DNA from: Mycobacterium sp. PSTR-4-N
GTDB taxonomy: Bacteria; Actinomycetota; Actinomycetes; Mycobacteriales; Mycobacteriaceae
Length of the DNA stretch: 64,000 bases
Direction of reading: 5' to 3'
Assembly: GCF_022348085.1 (NCBI RefSeq)
Contig: NZ_JAKRFN010000005.1
Coordinates: 290,825 to 354,824, forward strand
Below are positions 8,819 through 18,919 of the stretch, in pieces. The notes under the pieces were generated by a model, which was given only the letters and a program-made list of their open reading frames with translations, was not told the DNA's origin and searched no databases. The position numbers were made by a program, and so were the translations under genes. Numbering within the stretch: the stretch's first letter is position 1; each line of letters begins with the position of its first letter.

Positions 8819-9523
8819 TGCCGCGCCGACGAGGTGCCCGATCCCATAGGTGATCAGCAGTGCGAGACCGCCACCGATCACGTTACGGGCCATCGCGCGT
8901 TGCTTGGGCGCGCCGCCGAGGGCGGCCGACACCGCGCCGGTGAGCAGAAGAGCGGCGAGGACGGCCACCACGGTGACCGGCACGCGCCACGTGGTGGGAG
9001 GTGCCAGGATCGCGATGATGGGGAGCAGCGCACCGATGGTGAAGGACAGGGCCGAGGACAGCGCAGCCTGCCACGGATTGGTGAATTCCCCAGGCGTGAT
9101 CCCCAATTCGGCCTCGGCGTGTGCGGTGAAGGCGTCATGGGAGGTGAGTTCCTCGGCGACGGTGCGTGCGGTGGCGGGGTGGAGCCCCTTCGCCTCGTAC
9201 AGGGCGGCGAGTTCGTCCAGTTCGGCCGCGGGATCGTCGCGCAACTCGCGGCGCTCCTTGTTCAGGAGGGCCTTCTCGGTGTCGCGCTGCGTGCTCACCG
9301 AGACGTATTCGCCCAGCGCCATCGACACCGCGCCGGCGGCCAGCCCGGCGATGCCGGCGGTCAGGATCGGGCCGCGCTCCGCCGTCGCCGCGGCGACGCC
9401 GACCACCAGGCCTGCGGTCGACACGATCCCGTCGTTGGCTCCCAAGACGCCTGCACGCAACCAATTCAGCTTGGCGGCAACGGAACCGAGATGTGGTTCG
9501 TCAGGGTGGGGGTCGGTGCTCAC
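8813..9523 (-). CDS. VIT1/CCC1 family iron/manganese transporter
   Basis: A 236-residue membrane protein of the vacuolar iron transporter family. It has about five transmembrane helices, the GVLGANDGIVSTAGLVVG first helix and a charged cytoplasmic segment (TEKALLNKERRELRDDP to AELGIT) that in plant and yeast relatives binds metal. It probably exports Fe2+ or Mn2+ across the plasma membrane. GTG 9523 is chosen because a start further upstream would run into the divergent F420 enzyme gene beginning at 9600. malQ follows 28 bp downstream. Confidence 0.87.
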   Translation of the reverse strand: MSTDPHPDEPHLGSVAAKLNWLRAGVLGANDGIVSTAGLVVGVAAATAERGPILTAGIAGLAAGAVSMALGEYVSVSTQRDTEKALLNKERRELRDDPAAELDELAALYEAKGLHPATARTVAEELTSHDAFTAHAEAELGITPGEFTNPWQAALSSALSFTIGALLPIIAILAPPTTWRVPVTVVAVLAALLLTGAVSAALGGAPKQRAMARNVIGGGLALLITYGIGHLVGAAV

Positions 9524-9599
9524 CGGGCCACCGTAGCGAGAACGCCAGTCCGCCACCAGCAAACCTAGCCTGCCCAAACGAGGGGCTACGCTCGCGGAC

Positions 9600-10427
9600 A
9601 TGAGGTTCGGCATCGCCACGTTCGTCAACGACGACACCATCGACACCGTCTCGTTGGCGCGCGCCGTGGAGGAACGCGGCTTCACGTCGCTGGGCATCGC
9701 CGAGCACACCCACATCCCGGCGAGCCGGGACACACCGTATCCCGGCGGCGGCGATCTGCCGTCGGTGTACTACCGCACGCTGGACCCGTTCGTCACCCTG
9801 GCCGCCGCGGCGGCGGTGACCTCGTCCATCGAGTTGATCACCGGGATCGCGCTGCTGATCCAGCGTGACCCCATCATCACCGCCAAGGAGGCGGCCAGCG
9901 TCGACCTGATCTCCGGCGGGCGGTTCGTCTTCGGCGTCGGCGCGGGGTGGAACCTCGAGGAGATGCGTCAGCACGGCACCGACCCCGCGACCAGGGGCGC
10001 GCTGCTCGACGAACGCATCGAGGCGATCATCGCGCTGTGGACCACCGAACCCGCGGAGTACCACGGCCGTCACGTGCACATCGAACCGTCTTACCTACGG
10101 CCCAAACCCGTACGCACGCCGCACCCCCCGGTGTTCATCGGCGGGAACTCGGCGGCCACGGTGACCCGGATCGTCCGGCACCGGGCGGGCTGGTTGGCCA
10201 ACCCGATTCCGCTGCCCGAGCTGGGTGAGCGCGTGGCGCAGATCCGCGACCGTGCCGACCACGACGTGCCGCTGAGGTTGTTCTCGGCGCCGAACGACCC
10301 CGACTACTGGCAGGGGGCAGCGGAGCTCGGCTTCGAAGAAGCGGGGCTGCTACTGCCGACCAAGCCGCTCGACGACTCGCTGCGCATCCTCGACCAGTTG
10401 GCCGACAGGGTGGCGCAGTTCGGGTAG
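9600..10427 (+). CDS. F420-dependent LLM-class oxidoreductase (TIGR03619-like)
   Basis: A 275-residue luciferase-like monooxygenase-fold enzyme. It has the short N-terminus MRFGIATFVND, GIAEHTHIP near residue 38, GGRFVFGVGAGWN near 105 and RPKPVRTPHPPVFIGG near 165, all typical of the mycobacterial probable F420-dependent oxidoreductase group. Substrate unknown. It is divergent from the VIT gene and ends one base before the stop of the opposing hypothetical gene. Confidence 0.85.
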   Translation: MRFGIATFVNDDTIDTVSLARAVEERGFTSLGIAEHTHIPASRDTPYPGGGDLPSVYYRTLDPFVTLAAAAAVTSSIELITGIALLIQRDPIITAKEAASVDLISGGRFVFGVGAGWNLEEMRQHGTDPATRGALLDERIEAIIALWTTEPAEYHGRHVHIEPSYLRPKPVRTPHPPVFIGGNSAATVTRIVRHRAGWLANPIPLPELGERVAQIRDRADHDVPLRLFSAPNDPDYWQGAAELGFEEAGLLLPTKPLDDSLRILDQLADRVAQFG

Positions 10428-10428
10428 C

Positions 10429-10899
10429 TCAGTGAGCGGCGGCGATGCGCCGGGGTGCTTCCGCCGGCAGCGTCGGGGTGGCCGCGGGCGTGGCCACGCG
10501 GCGGCGGCGCCGTGCATCGCGCACGATCCGCCGGGTCAGTTGGCGCTCGTCGCGATCACTGATGGATCGCATGCGCTGGGCCAGGATGTCGAGCTGCTGC
10601 CAACTCAGCCCGTCGAGGTCGCCATCTGCGTCGTGGGTCGCCACGACGACGGCGCCACGCAGGAGCGGCACGTTCTTGGCGGTGAAATTGGTTGTCGCCA
10701 GCAGTAATTCGGTTGCATGGCGGTTGACGCGGCGCTGGCACCGCCCCGCTGAGGAACTGAACCAGAAGTCGATGTGACGGTCGGCGCTGCTCAGCGACTG
10801 CAGGCCTCGGTCGTGGATGAGACGGTCGATGTCGGCCCGGGTGTAGGCCCGTGTCTCATAAACCAGGCCCTTGGTGCTGAAGTACAGGATTGTGTTCAT
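10429..10899 (-). CDS. Hypothetical protein, possibly stress-inducible
   Basis: A 156-residue protein I do not recognise. The N-terminal half reads MNTILYFSTKGLVYETRAYT and contains a Leu/Arg-rich helix. The middle (LLRGAVVVATHDADGD, then LSWQQLDILAQRM) looks globular. The C-terminus is strongly basic (RRIVRDARRRRRVA), which would suit nucleic-acid or membrane contact. A SigF-like element lies about 65 bp upstream. No operon partner. Confidence 0.65.
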   Translation of the reverse strand: MNTILYFSTKGLVYETRAYTRADIDRLIHDRGLQSLSSADRHIDFWFSSSAGRCQRRVNRHATELLLATTNFTAKNVPLLRGAVVVATHDADGDLDGLSWQQLDILAQRMRSISDRDERQLTRRIVRDARRRRRVATPAATPTLPAEAPRRIAAAH

Positions 10900-10962
10900 T
10901 CCGATGATCCATTCGTCACTTTCTCGGTGGTGGGTGACACGTGCAACGCGTCGTTACTGGAG

Positions 10963-10988
10963 TTACCCGTGTGACAATTGGGACAAAC
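10963..10988 (-). promoter_or_regulatory. SigF-like promoter of the 156-residue hypothetical
   Basis: On the minus strand GTTT (10985-10988), 16 bases, GGGTAA (10963-10968). One mismatch to GTTT-N15-17-GGGTAT. The predicted start leaves a leader of about 55 bases. The region also separates this gene from the divergent amidase. Confidence 0.5.
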
Positions 10989-11033
10989 CTTGATAACGAT
11001 CGAAACATTCCCCGCCCGCGATACGGTCGCGTG

Positions 11034-12497
11034 ATGGACTTCGCCGAGTACCGGACGTACGACGCCGTGGGGCTGGCCGAGCTGGTGGCCTCGAAGGAGG
11101 TGTCTCCGGAGGAGCTGCTGTCGGTCGCCAGGGAGCGCGCCGCTGCCGTCGATCCGCGGATCAACGCGATCGTGCGCGACGTGCCCGCTCCCGCGCCGGC
11201 CGACGGCCCGCTGAGTGGGGTGCCGTTCCTGATCAAGGATCTGGGCCAGGACTTCGCGGGAATGCCCACGGGGTCGGGCTCGCGCGCGCTGGCGTCGCGA
11301 CCGGCCACCGAGCACTCCACGGTCGTGCGCCGCTGGCTCGATGCCGGCCTGGTGATCTTCGGACAGACCAACACACCCGAGTTCGGAGCGAAGGGGATCA
11401 CCGAACCCGTCGCGAACGGTGCGACGCGCAATCCGTGGAACCTCGCGCACAGCCCCGGCGGCTCCTCGGGCGGGTCGGCGGCGGCCGTCGCCGCCGGCAT
11501 CGTCCCGTGCGCGGGCGCCAGCGACGGCGGCGGGTCGATCCGCATCCCCGCGGGCTGCTGTGGACTGTTCGGACTGAAACCCGGCCGGGGTCTCGTGCCG
11601 TCCGGCCCTGCGGCCGGCGAACCGATGCACGGCGCCGCGGTCAACGGTGTCGTGTCCCGGTCCGTGCGCGACACCGCGACCATGCTCGACGTGCTGCGCG
11701 GTGGCGAGCCCGGCGCGCCCTACCAGCCCGCGATACCCGCCGAGCCGTTCGCGGCAGGCCTGGACGCCGAACCCGCGCCGCTGCGGATCGGCGTGCGCGT
11801 CCCGTCGTCGATCACCCCGTCGCCGCACCCGGAGGCCTACGCCGCCGTCGAGAACGCCGTCCGCTTGCTGACCGAGTTGGGCCACCACGTCGAGGAGCTG
11901 CCCGAGGCACCCTTCGACGACGCGGCGCTGGCCCGCGACTTCCTGCTGACCTGGTTCGTCTCGCTGGCCTACGAGGTCGACGAGGCGAAGAAGCTGACCG
12001 GCGCCACTGACGGGTCCTTCGAGCGCGACACGCTGATCATGGCGGCGCTGGGCCGGGCCACCGGCGCCGTGGATTACGTCGACGCCGTGGCCCGCCGCCA
12101 CGTTCACACCCGCCGGCTCACCGACTTCTTCTCGACCCACGACCTACTGCTGACACCGACCCTGGCCAGTCCGCCACCCGTGATCGGCGCGTTCGACCTG
12201 CCCGCGGCGCTGGCCCGCGGCGCCGACGTGCTGCTGAAGACCCGGACCGCGAAGATGCTGCGGTTCACCACGATCGTCGACGACATGGTCGACGACAACC
12301 TCGGCTGGGTGCCTTACACCCAGCTGGCGAACCTCACCGGCCGCCCGGCGATGTCGGTGCCGCTGCACTGGACCGCGGATGGACTGCCGCTCGGGGTCCA
12401 GTTCGTGGCGCCGCTTGCCGGGGAGTCGCTGCTGCTGCGCCTCGCCGCACAGCTGGAGCGTGCCGCGCCCTGGTTCGACCGCGTGCCTGCCCTCTAG
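11034..12497 (+). CDS. Amidase (amidase signature family)
   Basis: A 487-residue hydrolase of carboxylic amides. The Ser-cisSer-Lys catalytic triad is visible: Lys in PFLIKDL (near 65), Ser in SPGGSSGGSAAAVAAG (near 140) and the nucleophile Ser in SDGGGSIRIPAGCCG (near 165). C-terminal MSVPLHWTADGLPLGVQ is also diagnostic. ATG 11034 is preceded by an adjacent in-frame GTG. Overlaps the opposing FNT gene by 4 bp at the 3' end. Physiological substrate unknown. Confidence 0.9.
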   Translation: MDFAEYRTYDAVGLAELVASKEVSPEELLSVARERAAAVDPRINAIVRDVPAPAPADGPLSGVPFLIKDLGQDFAGMPTGSGSRALASRPATEHSTVVRRWLDAGLVIFGQTNTPEFGAKGITEPVANGATRNPWNLAHSPGGSSGGSAAAVAAGIVPCAGASDGGGSIRIPAGCCGLFGLKPGRGLVPSGPAAGEPMHGAAVNGVVSRSVRDTATMLDVLRGGEPGAPYQPAIPAEPFAAGLDAEPAPLRIGVRVPSSITPSPHPEAYAAVENAVRLLTELGHHVEELPEAPFDDAALARDFLLTWFVSLAYEVDEAKKLTGATDGSFERDTLIMAALGRATGAVDYVDAVARRHVHTRRLTDFFSTHDLLLTPTLASPPPVIGAFDLPAALARGADVLLKTRTAKMLRFTTIVDDMVDDNLGWVPYTQLANLTGRPAMSVPLHWTADGLPLGVQFVAPLAGESLLLRLAAQLERAAPWFDRVPAL

Positions 12498-13324
12498 CGT
12501 TCCTCGCCCCCTGGCGACTCGGCCTCGCGGCGTTCCTGCTTGAGCCGGTCCTTGCTGCGAATCAGGCGCAGCAGAGTGACGAGCCCCAGCCCGCCGACGA
12601 TGTTCCCGAGCAGGGTGTAGCCGAACCAGGACAGCCAATCCAGATAGCCGAACGAGGTGCCGCCGGCGATCAGCGCGCCGAAGATCAGCAGCGAATCCAG
12701 GATCGAGTGGAACAGCTGCAGGCCGGCCAGCAGGAACGCACCGGCGACCGCCGCGGCGATCTTGGCCGGCATCGAGTCGGTGCCGTGCTGCATGCGGGTC
12801 ATCAACGTGATCACCATGCCGCCCAGCAGGGAGAGCGCGACGGCCTCGGCGTTCAGCGGGGCGTCCACGAAGTGCTGCGCCGACTCGATGGTCTGCTCGT
12901 TTAGTTTGGGGAACGCCGTCATGACCAGCCACATGATCAGCCAGCCGCCGACCAGATTCGCCGCGAGCGTGCCACCCCACAGCTTGAACAGCTGGCCGAC
13001 GCTCGCACGTTTGGCCGCCACGGTGGTGACCGGCACCAGGAAGCCCTCGGTGAACAGCTCGCTGCGGCCCAGCAGCAGCGCCAGGAAGCCGACTGAGAAG
13101 GCCAGCCCGGCCAGCAGCGGATTGCCGGTGGCCAGCAGCACCGACAGGTAGGCGAGCACACCCATCGCCACCTCGGTGCCGCCGAAGAACCCGGTGACGA
13201 GTACCTCGCGGACACTTCTGTGCATACGCTGGGTGCCCTCGTCGACCATCCGATTGAAAGCCTGCTCGAGGGCGTCCTCGATCGGGCTGTCGGAGTCGCC
13301 GAGTTTGCGCTGGTCGGTGTCCAT
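12494..13324 (-). CDS. Formate/nitrite transporter (FNT) family channel
   Basis: A 276-residue membrane protein with six hydrophobic helices. It contains GFFGGTEVAMGVLAYL, GRSELFTEGFLVPVTT and a repeated half-helix pattern typical of pentameric FNT channels for small monovalent anions such as formate or nitrite. A charged N-terminal tail of about 40 residues and a basic C-terminal tail are cytoplasmic extensions. There is no neighbouring formate or nitrite enzyme, so the transported ion is not indicated. Confidence 0.83.
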   Translation of the reverse strand: MDTDQRKLGDSDSPIEDALEQAFNRMVDEGTQRMHRSVREVLVTGFFGGTEVAMGVLAYLSVLLATGNPLLAGLAFSVGFLALLLGRSELFTEGFLVPVTTVAAKRASVGQLFKLWGGTLAANLVGGWLIMWLVMTAFPKLNEQTIESAQHFVDAPLNAEAVALSLLGGMVITLMTRMQHGTDSMPAKIAAAVAGAFLLAGLQLFHSILDSLLIFGALIAGGTSFGYLDWLSWFGYTLLGNIVGGLGLVTLLRLIRSKDRLKQERREAESPGGEER

Positions 13325-13367
13325 CGCGCGCGAGTACCCGCTCAGAGCCCGCCGATATCCTGCGGTC

Positions 13368-14213
13368 TCACTCTCGTGGCGGTGCGAAGAACAGCTCCTG
13401 ACTCACCGTGCACACCAGTCGGCCGTCGCGGTTGAACATCGAGCCGGTGCCCAGCGCCAGGGCTGCGGTGCTGCTGGGTGAGCACTGGTCGTAGAGGAGC
13501 CAGTCGGACAGATCGGCCGGGGCGTGGAACCACACCGAGTGGTCGCGCTGCAGTGAGGTTCCGATCCGGCCCCGGGCTCGGTACACCGGCTCGGTGAGCG
13601 TCACCGCCGACAGGTACGCGACCAGCGCCGCCGTGCGCACCGGATCCTGGTCGGGCAACGGGCCGTCCGGCCGCCACCACATGAGACTGCGCGCCGGCGG
13701 CGTCGCATCGGGGGCCCCGGTGTCGACGATCCGCCGTTCGAACCAGCGCAGGCTGGCCCACTGCCCGGCCGTCGCCGCCGAGGACTCCGCCACGTGTGGC
13801 GGCACCACCGGTAGCGACTCCGGGGCCGGCACCGTCGGACACGTCGGCTGATAGCCGCCCGCCTGCGAGTCCAGCGCGGAGAACGACGACATGGCCTCGA
13901 GCAGGATCTGATCGTCCTGGCGGGCGGTCACCCGGCGCGCGGAGAAGGTGCGGCCTTCCTGCAGATCGACGACGTCGAACCGGACCGGCCGGCGCGCGTC
14001 GCCGGGCCGCAGGAAATACGTGTGCACGCTGTGCGGGGCACGGCCGGGTGCGGTCAGGCTCGCGGCCAGCAGCGCCTGTGCGGAGATGTGCCCGCCGAGG
14101 ATGTGGTTGGCGGGTGCCGGCAGCTGCTCGCCGCTGAAGGAGCGGGGCTCGATGCGGGTCAGCTCCAGCGAGGCGAGCACGTCGGCGAGCGAGGAGGTCG
14201 GGGATGAGCCCAT
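13368..14213 (-). CDS. Acyl-CoA thioesterase II (TesB)-like, catalytic Asp missing
   Basis: A 281-residue double-hotdog protein resembling TesB along its whole length: LGGHISAQALLAA near 40, FLRPGDARRPV near 68, DHSVWFH near 226 and VSQELFF near 272. The Asp of the Asp-Thr/Ser-Gln triad of E. coli TesB (in YASDL) aligns with Ala 203 here (YLSAVTL), while the Gln at 272 and a Thr/Ser at 219-220 remain. Activity is therefore uncertain. It may bind acyl-CoA without hydrolysing it, or use another residue. It lies 44 bp upstream of the FNT gene on the same strand. Confidence 0.82.
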   Translation of the reverse strand: MGSSPTSSLADVLASLELTRIEPRSFSGEQLPAPANHILGGHISAQALLAASLTAPGRAPHSVHTYFLRPGDARRPVRFDVVDLQEGRTFSARRVTARQDDQILLEAMSSFSALDSQAGGYQPTCPTVPAPESLPVVPPHVAESSAATAGQWASLRWFERRIVDTGAPDATPPARSLMWWRPDGPLPDQDPVRTAALVAYLSAVTLTEPVYRARGRIGTSLQRDHSVWFHAPADLSDWLLYDQCSPSSTAALALGTGSMFNRDGRLVCTVSQELFFAPPRE

Positions 14214-14275
14214 GCCGGCGATCTTGCCCGACGTTCGCCAGGCCGCCGGACGGGCGGCAGGTTTACCCGCGGTCC

Positions 14276-15142
14276 ATGGTGGTCAATCTCACTGCCATGC
14301 CCGGGTTCGGTGATGCGCTGGAATGGCTCAAACACGAGATCTCGGCGCGTGTACCGAAAGCCGATCTGGACCAGCGCGACGCCGACTACATCCTCGAGCA
14401 ACTGCCCGGGTTGTGGTTGCTGGCATCGCTGTACTTCCGTGCCGACGTGCGTGGCCTGGACCGCATCCCCGCCAACGGTCCCGTGCTGATGGTCGGCAAC
14501 CACAGCGGCGGCAACCTGCCGCCGGACACCTTCGTGTTCACGCTGGCGTTCTGCTCGTATTTCGGCGTCGAGCGACCGTTCTACCAACTCGCGCACAACC
14601 TCGTCGTCTCCATGCCGGGGCTGGGCGCGCTGCGCAAGTTCGGCACCGTCGCCGCCAACCACGACAACGCCACGCTCGCGCTGAAATCCGGTGCCGCACT
14701 GCTGGTCTACCCCGGCGGCGACTACGAGGTGTTCCGGCCGTCCTGGGAGCGTCACGACGTCGACTTCGGCGGTCGGAAGGGATATGTGAAGCTCGCCCGG
14801 GAAGCGGGTGTGCCGATCGTGCCCATCGCCAGCGTCGGCGGCCAGGAGGCAGCGCTGTTCCTCGACCGCGGGCAGTGGCTGGCGAAGCTGCTGATGGTCG
14901 ACAGGATCGCCCGGCTCAAGAGCGTGCCGATCCTGTTGGCCCCGCCGTGGGGGCTGACGGTCAGCGACTTCGTGCCGCGACTGCCACTGCCCACCAAGGT
15001 CGTCATCGAAGTCCAGGAACCCATCGCGGCCGCCGAGATCGCCGACGCCGACGACGACGCCATCAACGACCGGGTGCTGGCGAGCCTGCGGGGCGCAGTC
15101 GATCGGCTGGGCGCCGAGCGCCGCTTCCCGGTGATCGGATAG
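14276..15142 (+). CDS. Lysophospholipid/diacylglycerol acyltransferase family protein (PlsC-like)
   Basis: A 288-residue acyltransferase of the PlsC superfamily. It has the acceptor His in GNHSGGNLPPD (near 78), the substrate-binding block LLVYPGGDYEVFRPSW (near 145) and the VPIVPIASVGGQEA block (near 180). Probably esterifies a lipid intermediate at the membrane. ATG 14276 is chosen. The frame is open 72 bp further but overlaps the TesB-like start. Forms a unit with the SRPBCC gene 8 bp downstream. Confidence 0.85.
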   Translation: MVVNLTAMPGFGDALEWLKHEISARVPKADLDQRDADYILEQLPGLWLLASLYFRADVRGLDRIPANGPVLMVGNHSGGNLPPDTFVFTLAFCSYFGVERPFYQLAHNLVVSMPGLGALRKFGTVAANHDNATLALKSGAALLVYPGGDYEVFRPSWERHDVDFGGRKGYVKLAREAGVPIVPIASVGGQEAALFLDRGQWLAKLLMVDRIARLKSVPILLAPPWGLTVSDFVPRLPLPTKVVIEVQEPIAAAEIADADDDAINDRVLASLRGAVDRLGAERRFPVIG

Positions 15143-15150
15143 GGGGAGCG

Positions 15151-15585
15151 ATGCGACTGTCCCGCAGCATCGTCGTCGACGTCGAACCGCACCTGGTGTG
15201 GAAACACATCAGCGATCCCGGGTGCTATCCCGAGTTCATGGCCAACCTCGAGCGATGGGAAACCGTCACCGACACCCCTGCCGGCGTGGGTGCGCGGTAC
15301 ACCGTGCACTGGAAGGTGGGCTCCGTCCCCATCGGCGGTGTCATCGAGGTGTCCGAATTCGACGAGCCGCGCGACCTGGCATGGATCGGCATCACCGGCA
15401 TCACGCTGCGGGGCCGGTTCCGGATGCGCGACGCCGGTGACGGCCGCACGAAGGTGACGTTCCGGTTGGCCTACGAGGCCCCCGGGGGGCTGCTGGGCCT
15501 GATCGCCGACCGCGTCGCCGCCAGCCAGGTGAGCCGCACGATGGACGAGACCCTGCGCCGCCTCAAGGATCTCGTCGAAGCCTGA
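15151..15585 (+). CDS. SRPBCC family (START-like) protein
   Basis: A 144-residue helix-grip fold protein of the polyketide-cyclase/coenzyme Q-binding type: VDVEPHLVWKHISDPGCYPEF at the N-terminus, a beta-rich middle and a long C-terminal helix (MDETLRRLKDL). The fold binds hydrophobic ligands such as lipids. ATG 15151 follows GGGGGAG in the 8-bp gap after the acyltransferase stop, so they are co-transcribed and may act on the same lipid. Confidence 0.82.
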   Translation: MRLSRSIVVDVEPHLVWKHISDPGCYPEFMANLERWETVTDTPAGVGARYTVHWKVGSVPIGGVIEVSEFDEPRDLAWIGITGITLRGRFRMRDAGDGRTKVTFRLAYEAPGGLLGLIADRVAASQVSRTMDETLRRLKDLVEA

Positions 15586-15604
15586 GTCTGCTGTACTCGC
15601 AGCC

Positions 15605-16513
15605 GTGTCGTCGATGCCGGTGCGTCCGATCCCGGCCTGGTCGGTGCCGCTGTTCTTCGTCGTCGGCGCGGTCTCCCAGTATGTCGGCGCGGCGATCGGT
15701 GTGTGGCTGTTCGCGACCACCGAGCCCGCAACCGTGGCGTGGCTGCGCGCGGTCGGCGCCGCGCTGGTCCTGCTCGCGTGGCGACGGCCATGGAGAAGGC
15801 CGTGGAGATCGCGCTGGACGAGACGCAGTGTGGGTACGGCCGCCGCGTTCGGCGCCGTCACCGTCGCGATGAACGTCGCGTTCTACGAGGCGATCGCGCG
15901 CATCCCGCTGGGCACCGCGGTCGCCATCGAGTTCACCGGCCCGATCGCGGTGTCCCTCCTCGGTTCCCGTCGCCCCCTCGATTACCTGGCCGCGGCACTG
16001 GTCGGGACGGGGGTGTATCTGCTGGCCGGGGTGCAGTCCGGCGTCGACGTGGCGGGCGTGGCCTTCGCGGTGCTCGCCGCCGTGCTGTGGGCGGGGTACA
16101 TCGTGCTCGGCAAGCGGGTCGCCGACGCGGGGACGGGGCTGGACTCGTTGGCGGTGGGCATGGCTGTCGCCGCGGCGGTGAGCGCACCGGTGTTGCTCGG
16201 GGCGCAGGCCACCGTCGATGTGTCCGTGCTCGCGGAGCCGCGGACCTGGCTGTGGGGCGCGGGCATCGGGCTGCTCTCCAGTGCCATCCCCTACGCGTTG
16301 GATCAGCCGGTGCTGGCCACGATCGGCAGAGCCCGGTTCGCACTGCTCCTGGCATTGCTGCCCGCCACGGCGGCAGTCGTCGGCGCCGTCGCTCTCGCGC
16401 AGCGGCCGACCGCCGCCGAGGCCGCAGGCATCGCCGCGGTGATGGCCGCTCTGGCGGTCAGTGCCCGGGCCGCCCGCGGCAGCACCGGCGACGGCGGCAC
16501 AATCGAGCCATGA
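15605..16513 (+). CDS. EamA/DMT family exporter (RhtA-like)
   Basis: A 302-residue membrane protein with ten predicted helices in two EamA repeats. The segment [21 protein letters not shown] is typical of RhtA-like amino-acid or metabolite exporters, and the second repeat carries [16 protein letters not shown] 15605 is used. Its stop overlaps the start of the downstream dehydrogenase (ATGA), so it belongs to an exporter / transhydrogenase / thioesterase operon. Confidence 0.87.
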   Translation: MSSMPVRPIPAWSVPLFFVVGAVSQYVGAAIGVWLFATTEPATVAWLRAVGAALVLLAWRRPWRRPWRSRWTRRSVGTAAAFGAVTVAMNVAFYEAIARIPLGTAVAIEFTGPIAVSLLGSRRPLDYLAAALVGTGVYLLAGVQSGVDVAGVAFAVLAAVLWAGYIVLGKRVADAGTGLDSLAVGMAVAAAVSAPVLLGAQATVDVSVLAEPRTWLWGAGIGLLSSAIPYALDQPVLATIGRARFALLLALLPATAAVVGAVALAQRPTAAEAAGIAAVMAALAVSARAARGSTGDGGTIEP

Positions 16514-17797
16514 GCTGTCAGCACGCCAACGGATTCGACACCGCGTTCACCGTCGATGCCTCCCGCATCACGTTCGGTCGCGGATGCATTCGCGAGGTGG
16601 GGGACCGGGCGGCCGCGCTGGGCATGCGGCGGGTCGCACTGTTCACCGATCCGTCGGTGGCCGCGCTCGAGCTGTTCGACACCGCCCGGCGCGCGCTCTC
16701 CGACGCCGGGCTCGACGTGGTGACCTACGCCGAGGCCTCCGTCGAACCCACCGACGAATCATTCCGCGCTGCAGCTGCTTTCGCCACGGACACCCGTCCC
16801 GACGGGTATGTCTCGGTCGGCGGCGGATCGGTCATCGACACCGCCAAGGCCGCCAACCTCTATGCCACCCACCCCGCCGACTTCGCGGCGTACGTCAATG
16901 CACCCGTCGGAGAAGGCCGCCCGGTGCCGGGGCCGCTGGCACCCCACATCGCGTGCCCGACGACGTCGGGCACCGGCAGCGAGGTCACCGGCATCGCGAT
17001 CTTCGATTTCCTCGAGATGCACGCCAAGACCGGTATCGCCGGCCCGGCGCTGCGGCCCAGTGAAGCGCTCGTCGACCCCGACAGCACCGACACGCTGCCC
17101 AGCGAGGTGGTCGCCTGCAGCGGACTCGACGTGCTCTCCCACGCGCTGGAGTCCTACACCGCGCGGCCCTTCACCCGGCGGGCGGCGCCGTCGCGGGCGA
17201 GTGTCCGGCCCATGAGCCAGGGCGCCAACCCGTGGAGTGACCTCGGCAGCCGCGAAGCCCTGGCGCTGCTCGGCCGCTATCTGGTGCGCGCGGTGACCGA
17301 CGCGTCGGACCGGGAGGCCCGCGAGCAGACGATGTGGGCGGCGACGCTGGCCGGTATCGCGTTCGGCAACGCCGGCGTGCACATTCCCCACGCGATGGCC
17401 TACGCGGTGGCCGGTCAGGTTCGCGAGTTCCGTCCCTCCGGCTATCCCGGTGATAAACCGCTTGTGCCGCATGGGATGTCAGTGATACTCAATGCGCCGG
17501 CCGCGTTCCGGATCACCGCGCCGTCCGACCCGGCCCGTCATCTCGCCGCCGCCGGGCACCTCGGCGCCGACGTCGGGGGTGCCGCCGCGGCCGATGCGGG
17601 GGAGGTGCTCGCGGAGCATCTCGTCGGCATCATGGCCGCGGTCGGGATGCCCGCCGGGCTCGCCGATGTCGGGTACGGCGACGGCGATGTCGAGTCGTTG
17701 GCGGCGGGGGCGTTTCCGCAGCAGCGGCTCCTGGGCAACGCCCCGATCGACGTCGATGAAGCGTTGTTGGCCACCATCTTCCGCGGTGCTCTGAGCT

Positions 17798-17805
<8 letters not shown>
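16510..17805 (+). CDS. Hydroxyacid-oxoacid transhydrogenase-like iron alcohol dehydrogenase
   Basis: A 431-residue group III alcohol dehydrogenase closest to the HOT/ADHFE1 branch, which couples oxidation of 4-hydroxybutyrate to reduction of 2-oxoglutarate. [13 protein letters not shown] (near 103) binds the dinucleotide, [12 protein letters not shown] (near 155) follows, and metal ligands sit in [22 protein letters not shown] and VPHGMSV. ATG overlaps the exporter stop, and the end overlaps the thioesterase start by 8 bp. HOT annotation rests on length and the [11 protein letters not shown] insertion. Confidence 0.85.
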
Positions 17806-18221
<416 letters not shown>

Positions 18222-18244
<23 letters not shown>

Positions 18245-18887
18245 GATCAGCGACCTGGCGTGCGTCGTGCAGCGCGGCCGGGTCGTCAGAGGGTGCGTAG
18301 CGGTCGGCTGCTTCGTCGTAGCGCGCGCCGGCAATGCTGCCGTGGTCGGCGTCGAGTTCCACCACCCGCACCGGCCACCCGGCCGACGTGAGCTCCTGCG
18401 CGAACGCCCGGCTGGCCTGTAGGGGCACCACGTCATCGGCGCGGCCGTGCAGCAGCGTGAACGGTGTGCCCGTTCCGGTGCGCGGCAGCGCATCGGCGGG
18501 CGGCGCCCCGCTGATCGGGTCGGCCACCATGAACGCCCCGGCCAGACACACCGTGTGCGCCAGCGGCACGTCCAGGTCGTCGGCGTGCAACGTCAGGCCC
18601 GCGGCGGCGGTACCACCCAGCGACCAGCCGACGAGCGTGACGGCATCGGCCGTCCGGCTGCGCACCCAGTCGACCGACGCGAGCAGATCCGACCGTCCGT
18701 GATCAGCCGCGTGCGAATCCCAGTCGGGCGCCACCACACCGAAACCCCGCTCGGCCAGCGCTGTGGCCAGCCGTCCGACGGTGGCGCGGGCGTCGGTCTG
18801 GGTGCCGTGCCACAGCAGCAGGGGCGTATCGCCCGGCTCGCCGTAGACGTCAGCCTGGCGGCCGGGTGCGTACTCGATGGTCTCCAT
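18222..18887 (-). CDS. Alpha/beta hydrolase, dienelactone-hydrolase-like
   Basis: A 221-residue alpha/beta hydrolase with nucleophile Ser in LVGWSLGG (near 95), the Asp in LHGRADDVVP (near 160) and the His in DADHGS (near 187). Last gene of the phosphatase/B12/STAS/Nei operon. ATG 18887 (METIEYAPG) fits family N-termini. An ATG at 18923 overlaps the Nei stop (ATGA) and would add 12 residues. Substrate unknown. Its place in the operon suggests a stress-related esterase, by inference only. Confidence 0.82.
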
Positions 18888-18919
18888 CCCCTCCGGGTGC
18901 CCACCTCGGCGCAAACGAC

